Below are positions 9,039 through 17,271 of a stretch of 64,000 nucleotides of DNA, piece by piece (the first letter of the stretch is position 1; every line of letters begins with the position of its first letter). The position numbers and the translations under genes are program-made. Source of the DNA: Novipirellula aureliae (GTDB lineage Bacteria > Planctomycetota > Planctomycetia > Pirellulales > Pirellulaceae); the NCBI RefSeq assembly GCF_007860185.1, contig NZ_SJPY01000006.1:302159-366158 (forward strand). Reading direction: 5' to 3'. The notes beneath the pieces are model-generated. The model was not told the origin of the DNA. It saw only the letters and a program-made list of their open reading frames with translations, and ran no database searches.

Positions 9039-10040
9039 TTAGAAATCGAGCGAGGAAAAATCCGCTCGCTGCTCGACGATCGCCTTGAGAAAGACTCTAC
9101 GAATCGCATCGTATCCACGATCGTTGGGGTCTTCGATATTGGTGAAGAACCAATAATGGGGATCGTCTGACCGATAGGTCGAACGCCAAAATTGGCGGCA
9201 ATGCGAACCGTGACCGAGGAATGTCTCGTACAGAGGAACGACATGAACGTGGTCGTGGTTTGCCGCCGCATCGCGAATCGCCTCGTTGTACTTTTTGTGA
9301 ATCGCTAGGCCATCCGGCCAATCGGGCAAAAAGATGCTGAGCGCATCTCCCACTCCATCCGTCGGATCGTAAATATCAGCAATGAAAATTTGACATCCCG
9401 ATGGAAATTTATCGCTAATCCCGTTTAGCATCGTGTCGAGACGTTTGCGGAAATTCTCGATCCAAGGTGTTGCTTCAGCGAGCGTCGCGGAATACATCGC
9501 ACACTCACGCGGTTTGCTACGCCCGTAGCTGTGAATCAGATCATTGCCGCCTGTTGTCAACAAGACGATTCCATAAGCGTCTTCGTAGCGAGGAATCGAC
9601 TCATTGATCAAGTCGGCGTGTAGACAAGATTCCGAGCCTGAGATCGCAAAGTTCTCATGCGCTAGATTGGAAAAAACAGCTTCCAAGCATACGCCTTGTA
9701 GTTCAGCAAACTCGTCATCAGGATTTTTGATCAGGCGATTGAAATAGCTGTGGCTCGCTGTTTTTGCTCCTAGTCCAGCCGTGATACTGTCGCCAATCCC
9801 TACCACTTGAACCGGCTTGTCCGTCCAGATGTTCGCGAATGCCGCTCGATCAACGCCCGGTCCGGCCGGGCCTTCACCTACCGGACGAGCCAGGAAAAAC
9901 TCGATATACCCAAGTACCGAACCGACGGTCAACAGAAAAACAACGACGAGCAAGATCAGTCGTTTTCTTTTCTGGGGACGTTTCACCTGTTCCGAGTTGG
10001 ACTGTTCAAGAGGAGATGGCGAGGTACTAGGATTTGTCAT
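9039..10040 (-). CDS. Membrane-anchored SGNH/GDSL-family hydrolase
   Basis: The protein has 333 residues. A basic N-terminus (KRPQKRKR) and one membrane helix at about 28-50 anchor an extracytoplasmic SGNH hydrolase domain, likely a lipase or esterase acting on an ester in the envelope. Block I is GIGDSITAGLGA with the nucleophile Ser, block III has TTGGNDL, and near the C-terminus DDPH could supply the Asp-xx-His of block V, followed by PNDRGYDAI. In many relatives that last motif reads HPNxxGY; here the His has shifted upstream. It converges with the NtrC gene. The substrate is unknown. Confidence 0.8.
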   Translation of the reverse strand: MTNPSTSPSPLEQSNSEQVKRPQKRKRLILLVVVFLLTVGSVLGYIEFFLARPVGEGPAGPGVDRAAFANIWTDKPVQVVGIGDSITAGLGAKTASHSYFNRLIKNPDDEFAELQGVCLEAVFSNLAHENFAISGSESCLHADLINESIPRYEDAYGIVLLTTGGNDLIHSYGRSKPRECAMYSATLAEATPWIENFRKRLDTMLNGISDKFPSGCQIFIADIYDPTDGVGDALSIFLPDWPDGLAIHKKYNEAIRDAAANHDHVHVVPLYETFLGHGSHCRQFWRSTYRSDDPHYWFFTNIEDPNDRGYDAIRRVFLKAIVEQRADFSSLDF

Positions 10041-10393
10041 CGTTCGCCTATCAAAAATGGCAGGATAAATTCGTACTGCATCGCAAGTATATCAAATCCA
10101 ATTCGCATTGGCGTTAATCCCTTTTTGCTTTTCGGGTCCATTCATTCGGGTCCATTCAAACGATGAGGTATGTCATTAATAAGAGCAGCGATGGAGCAAG
10201 TGCATTCTTTATTGTTGCTTAGTCGCGAATGCGACGACAGGCAATCGACCTGGACGCGAGTCCGGGGATGGGATGGTTGGATCGTGCTTGGGAGGCCTGC
10301 GAGGCAGTATAGCTTCGCTAAAATCACGATAAGTTTGCAAAATGGGTGCGGAATAATAGACAAATTCGACGACCTGGCGCATTCTAATGGGTA
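10041..10393. other. Divergent intergenic region before the sigma factor
   Basis: This region lies between the divergent SGNH hydrolase and sigma-factor genes. It holds a short direct repeat, ATTCATTCGGGTCC-like, near 10136-10157. An open frame from 10170 to 10394 would encode 74 residues with a stop overlapping the sigma-factor start, but its composition does not look coding. No clear promoter motif was recognised. Confidence 0.45.
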
Positions 10394-10960
10394 ATGGCTA
10401 CCTTTGACAATTTTTCCGAGCACGTTCGGCTGTGTGCTTTGCGGATCGCCGAGAGCGGTGCCCCTGCACTGGCGGGATTGTACGATTTGACCTCCCAGCG
10501 ACTGGTTCGCTACGCGACGACGATCACATCGAACCAGCATGACGCGGAAGACGCCGTCTCCGCAGCTCTGGTGCGTGTCAGCGGCGATCCGAACCTGTTG
10601 TACCGTTCGGCACGACCTTGGCCCTATCTGCTTCACATGGTCCGCAATGAGTCGCTCGTGATTCTCAGACGTCGCAAGCGGTGGTCCTTGATCAGCGATT
10701 TATCCGACCTGCTCACTCGAAGATCGGTCGACCAAATCGAAGTCGAAGAGCAACACCGCGCCGTTTGGGTGGCGTTGCGGTCGTTGCCCACCGAGCAAAG
10801 TGAAGTGGTCGTGCTGAAGATTTGGGAAGCGATGACGTTTTCTCAGATTGCCGAAATCCTTGAAATCTCACCGTCGACGGTCGCCAGTCGATATCGTTAT
10901 GGGCTCGAAAAATTAGCGGCCATTCTGCACACCACCAACGCGGAGGTGATTTATGAGTGA
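10394..10960 (+). CDS. ECF-like RNA polymerase sigma factor
   Basis: The protein has 188 residues. Region 2 covers about residues 24-85 (LAGLYDLTSQRLVRYATTITSN...DAEDAVSAAL, then WPYLLHMVRNESL). Region 4 covers about 125-180 with a clear helix-turn-helix (LPTEQSEVVVLKIWEAMTFSQIAEIL, then ISPSTVASRYRYGLEKL). The lack of a long regulatory domain makes it ECF-like. The next gene overlaps its end by eight bases and encodes a small membrane protein, a typical sigma/membrane-partner arrangement. The target genes are unknown; the pseudopilus operon 0.6 kb downstream is one possibility. Confidence 0.85.
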   Translation: MATFDNFSEHVRLCALRIAESGAPALAGLYDLTSQRLVRYATTITSNQHDAEDAVSAALVRVSGDPNLLYRSARPWPYLLHMVRNESLVILRRRKRWSLISDLSDLLTRRSVDQIEVEEQHRAVWVALRSLPTEQSEVVVLKIWEAMTFSQIAEILEISPSTVASRYRYGLEKLAAILHTTNAEVIYE

Positions 10961-11324
10961 ACATCAGCGTTCGTTTGCGGACCTCGAAGCACGAATCCGC
11001 TCCGCTGGCCGTCTGATTACTCCGAGTGAAGACCACCGACCACGGACATTGGAATTGGCCCGTGATTGCGATTGTGATGCAAAGACACGTCGGAAGCTGG
11101 GCGGGTACTTTGTGTGTGCGTTGTTTTTGTTTGTCATCCTTTCGCCGGTGTTCAGTTATCTAAGCCGCTACCGAACACACTTCCAAGGGCCAACGGCAAC
11201 GGAGATGCAACAGCGAGCGGCGGAGCTAGAAACGCAAGCCAATGTGGGCCCTTCGTGGAGCATGTTCGAAGCGTTCGACCGATGGCGAAAAGACCAAGCC
11301 AACGTTTTCCAAAAAACGCGATAG
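10953..11324 (+). CDS. Small single-pass membrane protein, putative anti-sigma partner
   Basis: The protein has 123 residues, with a cytoplasmic N-terminal part of about 50 residues (including DCDCDAKTRRKLGG), one membrane helix at about 52-72 (YFVCALFLFVILSPVFSYL) and an extracytoplasmic helical tail. Its start overlaps the sigma-factor gene by eight bases, so the two are translationally coupled. Membrane proteins in this position commonly bind and hold the sigma factor. No zinc-finger anti-sigma motif (HxxxCxxC) is seen, so the anti-sigma role is inferred from position and topology only. Confidence 0.6.
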   Translation: MSEHQRSFADLEARIRSAGRLITPSEDHRPRTLELARDCDCDAKTRRKLGGYFVCALFLFVILSPVFSYLSRYRTHFQGPTATEMQQRAAELETQANVGPSWSMFEAFDRWRKDQANVFQKTR

Positions 11325-11895
11325 GCTTTGCGTTTCGTTAGATAAATTTGGTTGCGCTGCGCATGGTTGATGTAGGACAAGGCAAGCCAGCACGCTTGTC
11401 AAATCACTCGCGTCCATGCGGCCTGTCCGAGACACGTATATTCAGCGTCTCGGGGGACGTCGATTTTATTACTGACTTTTCAACCACGGCAGACGATAAA
11501 CATCCCGAAGGGATTTCGGAACACGAAAAGACAAACGACACCTTTTGTTAGGCCGGAGGCCGATACATCTCTGCCGGTGGCGTGAGCCACCGGAATGGAT
11601 GGACAACGGAACCACTAGCCCGGAGGGCGACACATTGTGATGATGTGTCGGCCTCCGGCCTCGCGGCGACCTAAAGCCATTGATCTGGTGACTCACGTCA
11701 CCGGCAAGGATTTGTCGGCCTCCGGCCTGAAAAGAATGCGACTAATTCAGCAGTCTTCTTTGGGGTCGAATGTTGATTCGCTTCCTCAGGCCCCTAATTG
11801 CTAGAATGCCTTCAACACAAATCGCTCAGTAATTCAATCGACGTCTCGGAGAGACGCGGCTACGTTGCGTTATTGACCCATTTCCAACACGAAAC
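11325..11895. other. Repeat-rich intergenic region, no gene seen
   Basis: Both ends carry inward-facing versions of a 20-bp motif: GACGTCGATTTTATTACTGA at about 11457-11476 and its rough reverse complement at about 11827-11847. Between them lies a 180-base block (11551-11728) of GGCCGGAGGCCGATACAT and CCGGTGGCGTGAGCCACCGG type repeats. A GTCTCGGAGAGACGCGGCTACG hairpin-like stretch occurs near 11844-11866. No open frame here looks coding. Confidence 0.6.
11551..11728. repeat. GGCCGGAGGCC / CCGGTGGC interspersed repeat, copy 1
   Basis: This block holds GGCCGGAGGCCGATACAT, the hairpin GCCGGTGGCGTGAGCCACCGG-like stretch at 11573-11592, and two reverse-oriented TCGGCCTCCGGCCT units at 11648-11661 and 11715-11728. 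A related block lies at 62783-62890. It is non-coding. Confidence 0.6.
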
Positions 11896-12819
11896 ATGAA
11901 TACCGAACTCGACCGTATCCTGGCCTTCAACGAACAGCTGCTCTCGCTGTCGCGTGCTGGTTTGCCGGTCGATATTGGTGGTGCAACGGATACGGAATCG
12001 ATCGAAGCATCCATCACCAAAATCAATGCCAGCCTTGCACTCGCAATCGCTCGCGGACAGATGCTTCAGCAGGCAATCGGTGACACCGACGCCATGCCTT
12101 CGCGGTATCGTTTGGCGATCCTTTCACTTCTACACCGCGACCACTCGACCGTTGCGTTTGATTATTTGACGACGCAAGCACGTGCACAGCGTGAACTTGT
12201 TTTCGATGTTTCGCGTTGGTTCTACCAACTTGGTGTTCTGTGTTTGATTGCACTACTCGGGTTCACCTATTTGATCTTCCGCGTTATTCCAAAGATTGCC
12301 ATGGTGTTTGACGACCTTGGACTTGGTTTTGATAGCTCGATCCGTTTTTCAATTTTTGCTCGCGAAACCTATTGGACTTGGTTACCACTTCTACTTGGGT
12401 TTGTTTTGGTCGGTACTTGGGTTTGGCGTAGATATTCCGCTCGCTTGCCTTGGTCGTCCTTACCCGGTGGCAAGCGGTACCAAACCGCACAGTCGAACGC
12501 AGAGGTCGCCGATCGACTTGCAACTCTCGTCGAGCAAGGTGTCTCCGTTGATGAAGCAATGACGCTTTCGCACACCAATCTGGCTGCCTTGTCGCCACTG
12601 TTGAAGTGGGCTGCGGTGGGTGATTTGGAAGGCGAATCGCGTGGTGATGCTTTGCAAATGGTTGCGGAGTCGTATCGGGCTAAGGCCACAAGTCTAGCCA
12701 GGATTTGGCGAGTCATTGTGCCGACCGTCATGACGGCTCTTGTCGGCGGTGTGATTGTTTTTGCTTACGCACTAACGGTGTTTTTACCATGGCTTTCATT
12801 CCTAGCAGGGCTATCATGA
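11896..12819 (+). CDS. GspF-like pseudopilus platform protein 1
   Basis: This 307-residue inner-membrane protein is of the type II secretion/type IV pilus platform family. A soluble N-terminal domain begins FNEQLLSLSRAGLPVDIGG, the GspF signature region. Membrane helices lie at about 112-130, 160-177 and 275-300, with a second T2SSF-like domain between the last two (ADRLATLVEQGVSVDEAMTL). This is shorter than classical GspF (about 400 residues). It is the first gene of a seven-gene operon in which every junction overlaps; the next gene starts within its stop (ATGA). It is one of three different GspF-like proteins in a row. Confidence 0.8.
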   Translation: MNTELDRILAFNEQLLSLSRAGLPVDIGGATDTESIEASITKINASLALAIARGQMLQQAIGDTDAMPSRYRLAILSLLHRDHSTVAFDYLTTQARAQRELVFDVSRWFYQLGVLCLIALLGFTYLIFRVIPKIAMVFDDLGLGFDSSIRFSIFARETYWTWLPLLLGFVLVGTWVWRRYSARLPWSSLPGGKRYQTAQSNAEVADRLATLVEQGVSVDEAMTLSHTNLAALSPLLKWAAVGDLEGESRGDALQMVAESYRAKATSLARIWRVIVPTVMTALVGGVIVFAYALTVFLPWLSFLAGLS

Positions 12820-13841
12820 AAGCAACCATCCCCTCTTCATCGGCGATCGAAACTCGCATCACCAAGGTACTTGAGCATCGCGATACGCTCGTTCCCGCAC
12901 TCTCGGCGTTGGCGGACGATAGGGCGTCGGGCAGCAATCGCCGAAAACTAAAGCGAGTAATCGCTCGAATCGAATCCGGTGCAACCGCTCGCGAGTTGCT
13001 GATCGATCCGGCTACTGCGGTGTGGATGCCACACTTGGCTAGCTGTACGAGCGGTGACGATGGTCGGATGAGATTGACCGACGCGGTGCGTCGGTCGGCT
13101 GCGGAGAATCAACTGGGGACTCAGCGGCGACGAAGATGGATTTATCCGATCATTGTGCTCGCGATCGCGTTCTTGATCGTCGTGGTGAGCTGCGTCACGA
13201 TTGTGCCGAAGTTTGATGAAATGTTCAACGAGTTCGGTTTGCATTTGCCACTACCAACCTTAATCTTAGTTTGGTTATCAAGGTGTTTCACCGATCAAAC
13301 ATTTGCTTCCCTGATTGGCGTCGGTGTGGCTGCGGCAGCCACTTATGGGCTCGTGCGGCTGTGGAACCATTTTGCACTTTCGAGTAGCTTGCTCGGCTAT
13401 TTTGTGGTCGGTAATTCGGCCAGCGTGATCGCAATGGCGAATCTAACAAGCCAATTGGCGGAGATGTACGAACTTGGTGCGTCGACCGACGAGGCGTTCT
13501 GGTTCGCAGGCAACCAATGTCGTCATCGCTATTATCGCAACATCGCTCATCGGATCGCCGGGCATGCTCAACATCAAACGACGCCGATCGGCGAGTCTCC
13601 TTGGGCAAAACCGTTGCCGAAGAACTTGGTTTATGCGGTCGATGCGGGGACGGATGGCGGAGTAAATGTGACACTGATTCGAGAACTGGCCGAGATGTAC
13701 CGCGAACGGCTCTCTCACCGTAGCGAATGGCTCGGTGGCGCAGCGTCGTATCTAGCCACGATCGTGATCGGAGTGATTGTCCTGTTCGTCGTCGTTGCTC
13801 TGTTTATGCCCCTGGTCAGCCTCGTCACGGGGTTATCGTAA
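12816..13841 (+). CDS. GspF-like pseudopilus platform protein 2
   Basis: The protein has 341 residues. The start is the ATG at 12816, which overlaps the previous stop; a longer upstream frame from 12705 merely overlaps gene 1. The soluble first domain (DTLVPALSALADD...RIESGATARELL) is followed by membrane helices near 109-130, 168-190 and 312-336. The second domain contains LTSQLAEMYELGASTDEAFWFAG, typical of T2SSF. The C-terminus LFMPLVSLVTGLS resembles the end of protein 1 (FLPWLSFLAGLS), showing common descent. It presumably forms part of the membrane platform that docks a motor ATPase and pulls pseudopilins from the membrane. Confidence 0.8.
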   Translation: MKATIPSSSAIETRITKVLEHRDTLVPALSALADDRASGSNRRKLKRVIARIESGATARELLIDPATAVWMPHLASCTSGDDGRMRLTDAVRRSAAENQLGTQRRRRWIYPIIVLAIAFLIVVVSCVTIVPKFDEMFNEFGLHLPLPTLILVWLSRCFTDQTFASLIGVGVAAAATYGLVRLWNHFALSSSLLGYFVVGNSASVIAMANLTSQLAEMYELGASTDEAFWFAGNQCRHRYYRNIAHRIAGHAQHQTTPIGESPWAKPLPKNLVYAVDAGTDGGVNVTLIRELAEMYRERLSHRSEWLGGAASYLATIVIGVIVLFVVVALFMPLVSLVTGLS

Positions 13842-14968
13842 TGAGTTCATTCTTCGCGACCTATCTGCCCAGCTTCGGGAAACTGGATCATCTGCTGCTC
13901 TCGCGTTGGCGTATCTCAGCATGGTTTTCCGGCGATACCGTGGACGATCGGCAACGTTCACTGCTGCGGATGCTGGCGGCCGCACATCAACAGCGACTCG
14001 ACCCTACGGTTTTGGTCGACAATTTGGCAAGCGAACATCGCGGTGCCTACCGCCGGCGATTGAAACGACTCGTTCGGCGACTTCACGAGGGTCTGTCACT
14101 TGTCGATGCACTCGAACAGACACCTGACGTCCTGAGTGATGAAACCGTGTTAGCCATTCGCTTTGCAACTCAGTGCGGGACGCTTGACTCAACCTATTCC
14201 CGTTTGATTGCCGGGCGTGACGAGACCGATAACCGAGTTCAGCATGCGGCCGGACATTCCACCATCTATGCATCAATCATTGGCCTGTTTGCCGTGTTGG
14301 TCGTGATCTTTCAGATGACGTTCATTTTGCCAATCTTCTTGAAAATCTCGGAGGAACTTACGGAGGGGGCGACATTCAGATCTGCCGGCCCCCTGCGATC
14401 ATTGGCGGCGACGATCGAAGCAATCACCGATTACTTCCCACTGATTTTGATTGCTTCGTTTCTCCTATTTCTGCTGTTGAAGCTGACTCGAGTTCGCCGC
14501 TTTCTACGCCGAGCCGTTGCCGGTCGCTGGATTGATACGATTGCCAAGCGACGATCCGCAAACCTATTGAACCTGATTGCGGATAGTCTCGAAGCCGGCC
14601 GTCCATTGACATCATCCTTATCGACGTTGGCTCGCTATCACTACGACCGCGGCATTCGGCAAAAGTTGCTGCTCGCTCGCAACGAGGTCGAGCAAGGAAG
14701 TGTGGCTTGGGACAGTCTTGCCGAGGTGAAGTTGATCTCGGCAGCGGAGTCCGATGCGATTCAAAAGATGAACGGTACAACCGACCGCGTTTGGACCATT
14801 CGGCGATTCGCCGATTGGAATCGGGACAAAGTCAGCCGCAAACGGGAAAATCGATCTTCGTTGCGACAGCCCCTCATTGTTTTGTGTTTGGGAGCAATCG
14901 TACTTTGGATCGGCTATGCCTATTTCCAATTCCTTACCAACCTTGTTGAGAATTTGGCGAGACCCTAA
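13841..14968 (+). CDS. GspF-like pseudopilus platform protein 3
   Basis: The protein has 375 residues, starting at the ATG in the TAATG junction at 13841. The N-terminal T2SSF-like domain (RSLLRMLAAAHQQRLDPTVLVDNLA, then RRLHEGLSLVDALEQTPDVLS, then RFATQCGTLDSTYSRL) is the clearest of the three paralogs. Helices lie near 140-165, 205-225 and 345-365. The second domain has NLLNLIADSLEAGRPLTSSLSTLARYH. It is the third GspF-like gene in tandem and is coupled to the pseudopilin gene that follows. Why three divergent platform proteins are needed is unknown; they might form a hetero-oligomer. Confidence 0.82.
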   Translation: MSSFFATYLPSFGKLDHLLLSRWRISAWFSGDTVDDRQRSLLRMLAAAHQQRLDPTVLVDNLASEHRGAYRRRLKRLVRRLHEGLSLVDALEQTPDVLSDETVLAIRFATQCGTLDSTYSRLIAGRDETDNRVQHAAGHSTIYASIIGLFAVLVVIFQMTFILPIFLKISEELTEGATFRSAGPLRSLAATIEAITDYFPLILIASFLLFLLLKLTRVRRFLRRAVAGRWIDTIAKRRSANLLNLIADSLEAGRPLTSSLSTLARYHYDRGIRQKLLLARNEVEQGSVAWDSLAEVKLISAAESDAIQKMNGTTDRVWTIRRFADWNRDKVSRKRENRSSLRQPLIVLCLGAIVLWIGYAYFQFLTNLVENLARP

Positions 14969-15372
14969 TGCCAAGCATGAAACCCAACGAAAAACGAAGA
15001 CGAGGCGTGGCGATGGCCGAATTGCTAATCGCCGCCACCTTGGTGATGACTGGCATGGCCATGGTCACGCCCTTGGCGATGCGTAGCGGACGGATGTGGA
15101 TGCAAACCCGTGAACATCATTTGGCACTCGACGAATTGGCCAACCAATTGGAACGATTGACCCATTTACCCGCTGCGGAATTGCCTGGCGAAATCGAGAA
15201 CTTGACGGCGTCGGATTGGGTCCTTCAACGATTACCCGCCGTCAAGCTTGACGCGGAAATCTTAGATCAAAATGCGATTCGCATTTCAATCGATTGGAAA
15301 CGAACCGGAGACCCCGCTCCGCTGCAATTGGTCGGATGGCCAAAAAACGCCGATGCGGAGCCCAGCGAATGA
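14968..15372 (+). CDS. GspI-like minor pseudopilin
   Basis: The protein has 134 residues. Its class III prepilin leader ends RRG, followed by VAMAELLIAATLVMTGMAMV, giving Gly at -1 and Glu at +5 as expected for prepilin-peptidase processing. A short globular domain follows. Position and length (about 125 residues) suit GspI, the first of the GspI-J-K tip group, and the next two genes resemble J and K. The start is the ATG of a TAATG junction with the preceding GspF-like gene. Exact assignment as GspI rather than GspH is inferred from gene order. Confidence 0.7.
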   Translation: MPSMKPNEKRRRGVAMAELLIAATLVMTGMAMVTPLAMRSGRMWMQTREHHLALDELANQLERLTHLPAAELPGEIENLTASDWVLQRLPAVKLDAEILDQNAIRISIDWKRTGDPAPLQLVGWPKNADAEPSE

Positions 15373-15833
15373 CTCAAAAACGCAAAGCATACACTTTGAT
15401 TGAAGTGATCACGTCGATGTCGCTGGGGATGTCGCTAATGGGATTGGCGATTGGATTGGTCCATCAATCGATGACGATCAAGTCGATCTCGGATCAACGA
15501 GCAAGACATGATCGAAACTCACAACGCTTACTCGATGAATTTCGCAAAGATGTTCACGCCGCCGTGTCGTGTGTCATGATCGAGGACGGAATCGAAATCT
15601 CGCTACCAGCCGGAAAGCGTATCGAATACGTCTCCCAGGATGATCGCATAACGCGGATGGAACCGCTGACAGAAGATCGAATTCGCCGAGAAGCGTATGA
15701 ACTGAGTGAACCCTTTTTCGCACAATTTTCGATTGCGGGCGATCCGAGTCAAGCCATATTAACGATCAAATGCCGCTGCGGTAACGACGGAGAAAGGGTC
15801 GATCGGCAAGCGATCGTACGGGTGGGACGATGA
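15369..15833 (+). CDS. GspJ-like minor pseudopilin
   Basis: The protein has 154 residues. The leader MTQKRKA precedes YTLIEVITSMSLGMSLMGLA, giving Ala at -1 and Glu at +5. The globular part (RLLDEFRKDVHAAVSC, then ISLPAGKRIEYVSQDDRITRME) follows the GspJ plan of an N-terminal helix then small beta-strands, as in proteins that score as GspJ/PulJ. The ATG at 15369 overlaps the upstream stop by four bases. It likely forms the tip complex with the GspI- and GspK-like neighbours. Confidence 0.72.
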   Translation: MTQKRKAYTLIEVITSMSLGMSLMGLAIGLVHQSMTIKSISDQRARHDRNSQRLLDEFRKDVHAAVSCVMIEDGIEISLPAGKRIEYVSQDDRITRMEPLTEDRIRREAYELSEPFFAQFSIAGDPSQAILTIKCRCGNDGERVDRQAIVRVGR

Positions 15834-16276
15834 AAGTAGCACGACAGGCAAAGAAGCACGGTGTGTTCCTGATCGCAGCGTTGGTCAGCTTGATGGTTTC
15901 GACCAGTCTTGTTGTCGCTGCAGTCCGTTCGGCGGTGATAGCACAACGCGAACTTCGCACTCAGCATCAGGTACTGCAAACCGAATTCCTAACCCAAGCG
16001 GCCTTGGATTACGCGGCCGCGAAGCTAGCGGATTCACCCGATTATCGTGGTGAGATTTGGGAACCGGACGCTCTAAACGACAAATGGGCATTGGCCGCAG
16101 CAGAAATCATCGTCACGGAATCCGCGAATGCAAATCAATCGAATATTCGTATCATTGCTCGGCTGGCCGCTACGTTGAACCAGCCTCGTTCACAAATCGA
16201 GCGTACTACTGAGTATACATTTACCAATCTCGCATCCCCAAACTTGGAGTCTCCCGATGATGCAATGTCCAAATAG
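15830..16276 (+). CDS. GspK-like short minor pseudopilin
   Basis: The protein has 148 residues. The leader MKVARQAKKHG is followed by VFLIAALVSLMVSTSLVVAA, with Gly at -1 but no Glu at +5, the hallmark of GspK, which caps the pseudopilus. After the helix come QTEFLTQAALDYAAAKLADSPDYRGEIWE, a pattern also seen in planctomycete PilX/GspK-like proteins. Classical GspK is about 320 residues, so the large alpha-domain insert is absent here. The ATGA overlap with the GspJ-like gene and 20-base overlap with the next gene show strong coupling. Confidence 0.68.
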   Translation: MKVARQAKKHGVFLIAALVSLMVSTSLVVAAVRSAVIAQRELRTQHQVLQTEFLTQAALDYAAAKLADSPDYRGEIWEPDALNDKWALAAAEIIVTESANANQSNIRIIARLAATLNQPRSQIERTTEYTFTNLASPNLESPDDAMSK

Positions 16277-17153
16277 AAAGGTTTCACGGCCAACGGCATC
16301 CGCGTTTACGCTGGTTGAATTGTTGGTCGTTATCGCGATTATTGGAGTACTGGTGGGGCTGTTGTTGCCCGCAGTCCAAGCGGCTCGCGAGGCGGCTCGT
16401 CGATCGAGCTGCCAAAACAACAGTATGCAGCTCGGTTTGGCAGTGCATAGCCACGAGTTTACCTATGAGCGACTTCCGATGGGGGTCATCAATCCAAGCG
16501 GCCCCATTCGAAATGAGCCGATTGGACAACACGTAAGTTGGATGGTAGAAATCTTGCCGTTTATCGAACAACTCAATGCGTTCGAGCATTTCGATCAAGA
16601 AGCAGGCGCTTACGCCCCCGAGAACGCTCCCGTGCGTACGTTAAGTATTGGAACCTTCCGATGCCCGTCTTGCCCGATCGCTTCCTCGGATGTGACCGTA
16701 TCCCTCGAGGACGAGTTTCGATCGGTTGGATTGAGTGATTATGCAGGCTGTCATCACGCCAGCGAAGCTCCGATTGCGGAAGAGAACAACGGAGTGTTGT
16801 TCTTGAATAGCCGTATCCGCTACTCTGATATTCTCGACGGCAGTTCGCAAACCATCTTGATCGGTGAAGCGATTCCTGACGCCGGGTCGTTGGGATGGAC
16901 GTCGGGAACACGATCGACACTCCGCAATACCGGCTCAAGAATCAATAGCGAACGGCCAATGAATGCTATGGCAGCACGTGTCGACCGCGGTTCATTGACG
17001 GTCGGCGGTTTCAGTAGTTTTCATTCTGGCGGTGCGAACTTTGTATTCGCTGATGGCTCGATTCATTTCTTGTCCAACAGTATCGATGAAGAACTCTATG
17101 TCCAACTCGGAAACCGAGCCGACGGTGAGCTATTGAAGGGACGGGGTTTTTGA
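16257..17153 (+). CDS. DUF1559 pseudopilin-like protein, pseudopilus operon
   Basis: The protein has 298 residues. The N-terminus has the standard prepilin motif (ASA, then FTLVELLVVIAIIGVLVGLL), with Ala at -1 and Glu at +5, followed by LPAVQAAREAARR, the mark of the DUF1559 family that is hugely expanded in planctomycetes. The C-terminal domain ends with the family sequence FVFADGSIHFLSNSID. The ATG at 16257 is followed by another at 16260. It lies last in the seven-gene operon and may serve as the main pseudopilin (GspG-like) or as an exported substrate; the family function is not established. Confidence 0.88.
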   Translation: MMQCPNRKVSRPTASAFTLVELLVVIAIIGVLVGLLLPAVQAAREAARRSSCQNNSMQLGLAVHSHEFTYERLPMGVINPSGPIRNEPIGQHVSWMVEILPFIEQLNAFEHFDQEAGAYAPENAPVRTLSIGTFRCPSCPIASSDVTVSLEDEFRSVGLSDYAGCHHASEAPIAEENNGVLFLNSRIRYSDILDGSSQTILIGEAIPDAGSLGWTSGTRSTLRNTGSRINSERPMNAMAARVDRGSLTVGGFSSFHSGGANFVFADGSIHFLSNSIDEELYVQLGNRADGELLKGRGF

Positions 17154-17178
17154 GGCTCGCTTTTGAGGCTCGCCAGAG

Positions 17179-17230
17179 AGTGGATCTTGTTAAAGATCCT
17201 GACGCACTGGGATCTTTAACAAGACCCACT
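17179..17230. repeat. Palindromic intergenic element, copy 2
   Basis: A 52-bp imperfect palindrome has arms AGTGGATCTTGTTAAAGATC and GATCTTTAACAAGACCCACT around a variable centre (CTGACGCACTGG). It lies 26 bases after the end of the pseudopilus operon and converges with the response-regulator gene. The same element occurs at 7452, 28867 and 42746. The first hairpin arm contains its own small palindrome (GATC...GATC). Confidence 0.85.
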
Positions 17231-17271
17231 ACGACAAGATTCTATGCCGACATCGCACAAAATGCGCAACG

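Noticed and set aside
10170-10394. 74-residue frame ending at the sigma-factor start (TAATG)
   Set aside because: The overlap is suggestive of coupling, but composition is not protein-like, no ribosome site is seen and the sigma factor does not need it.
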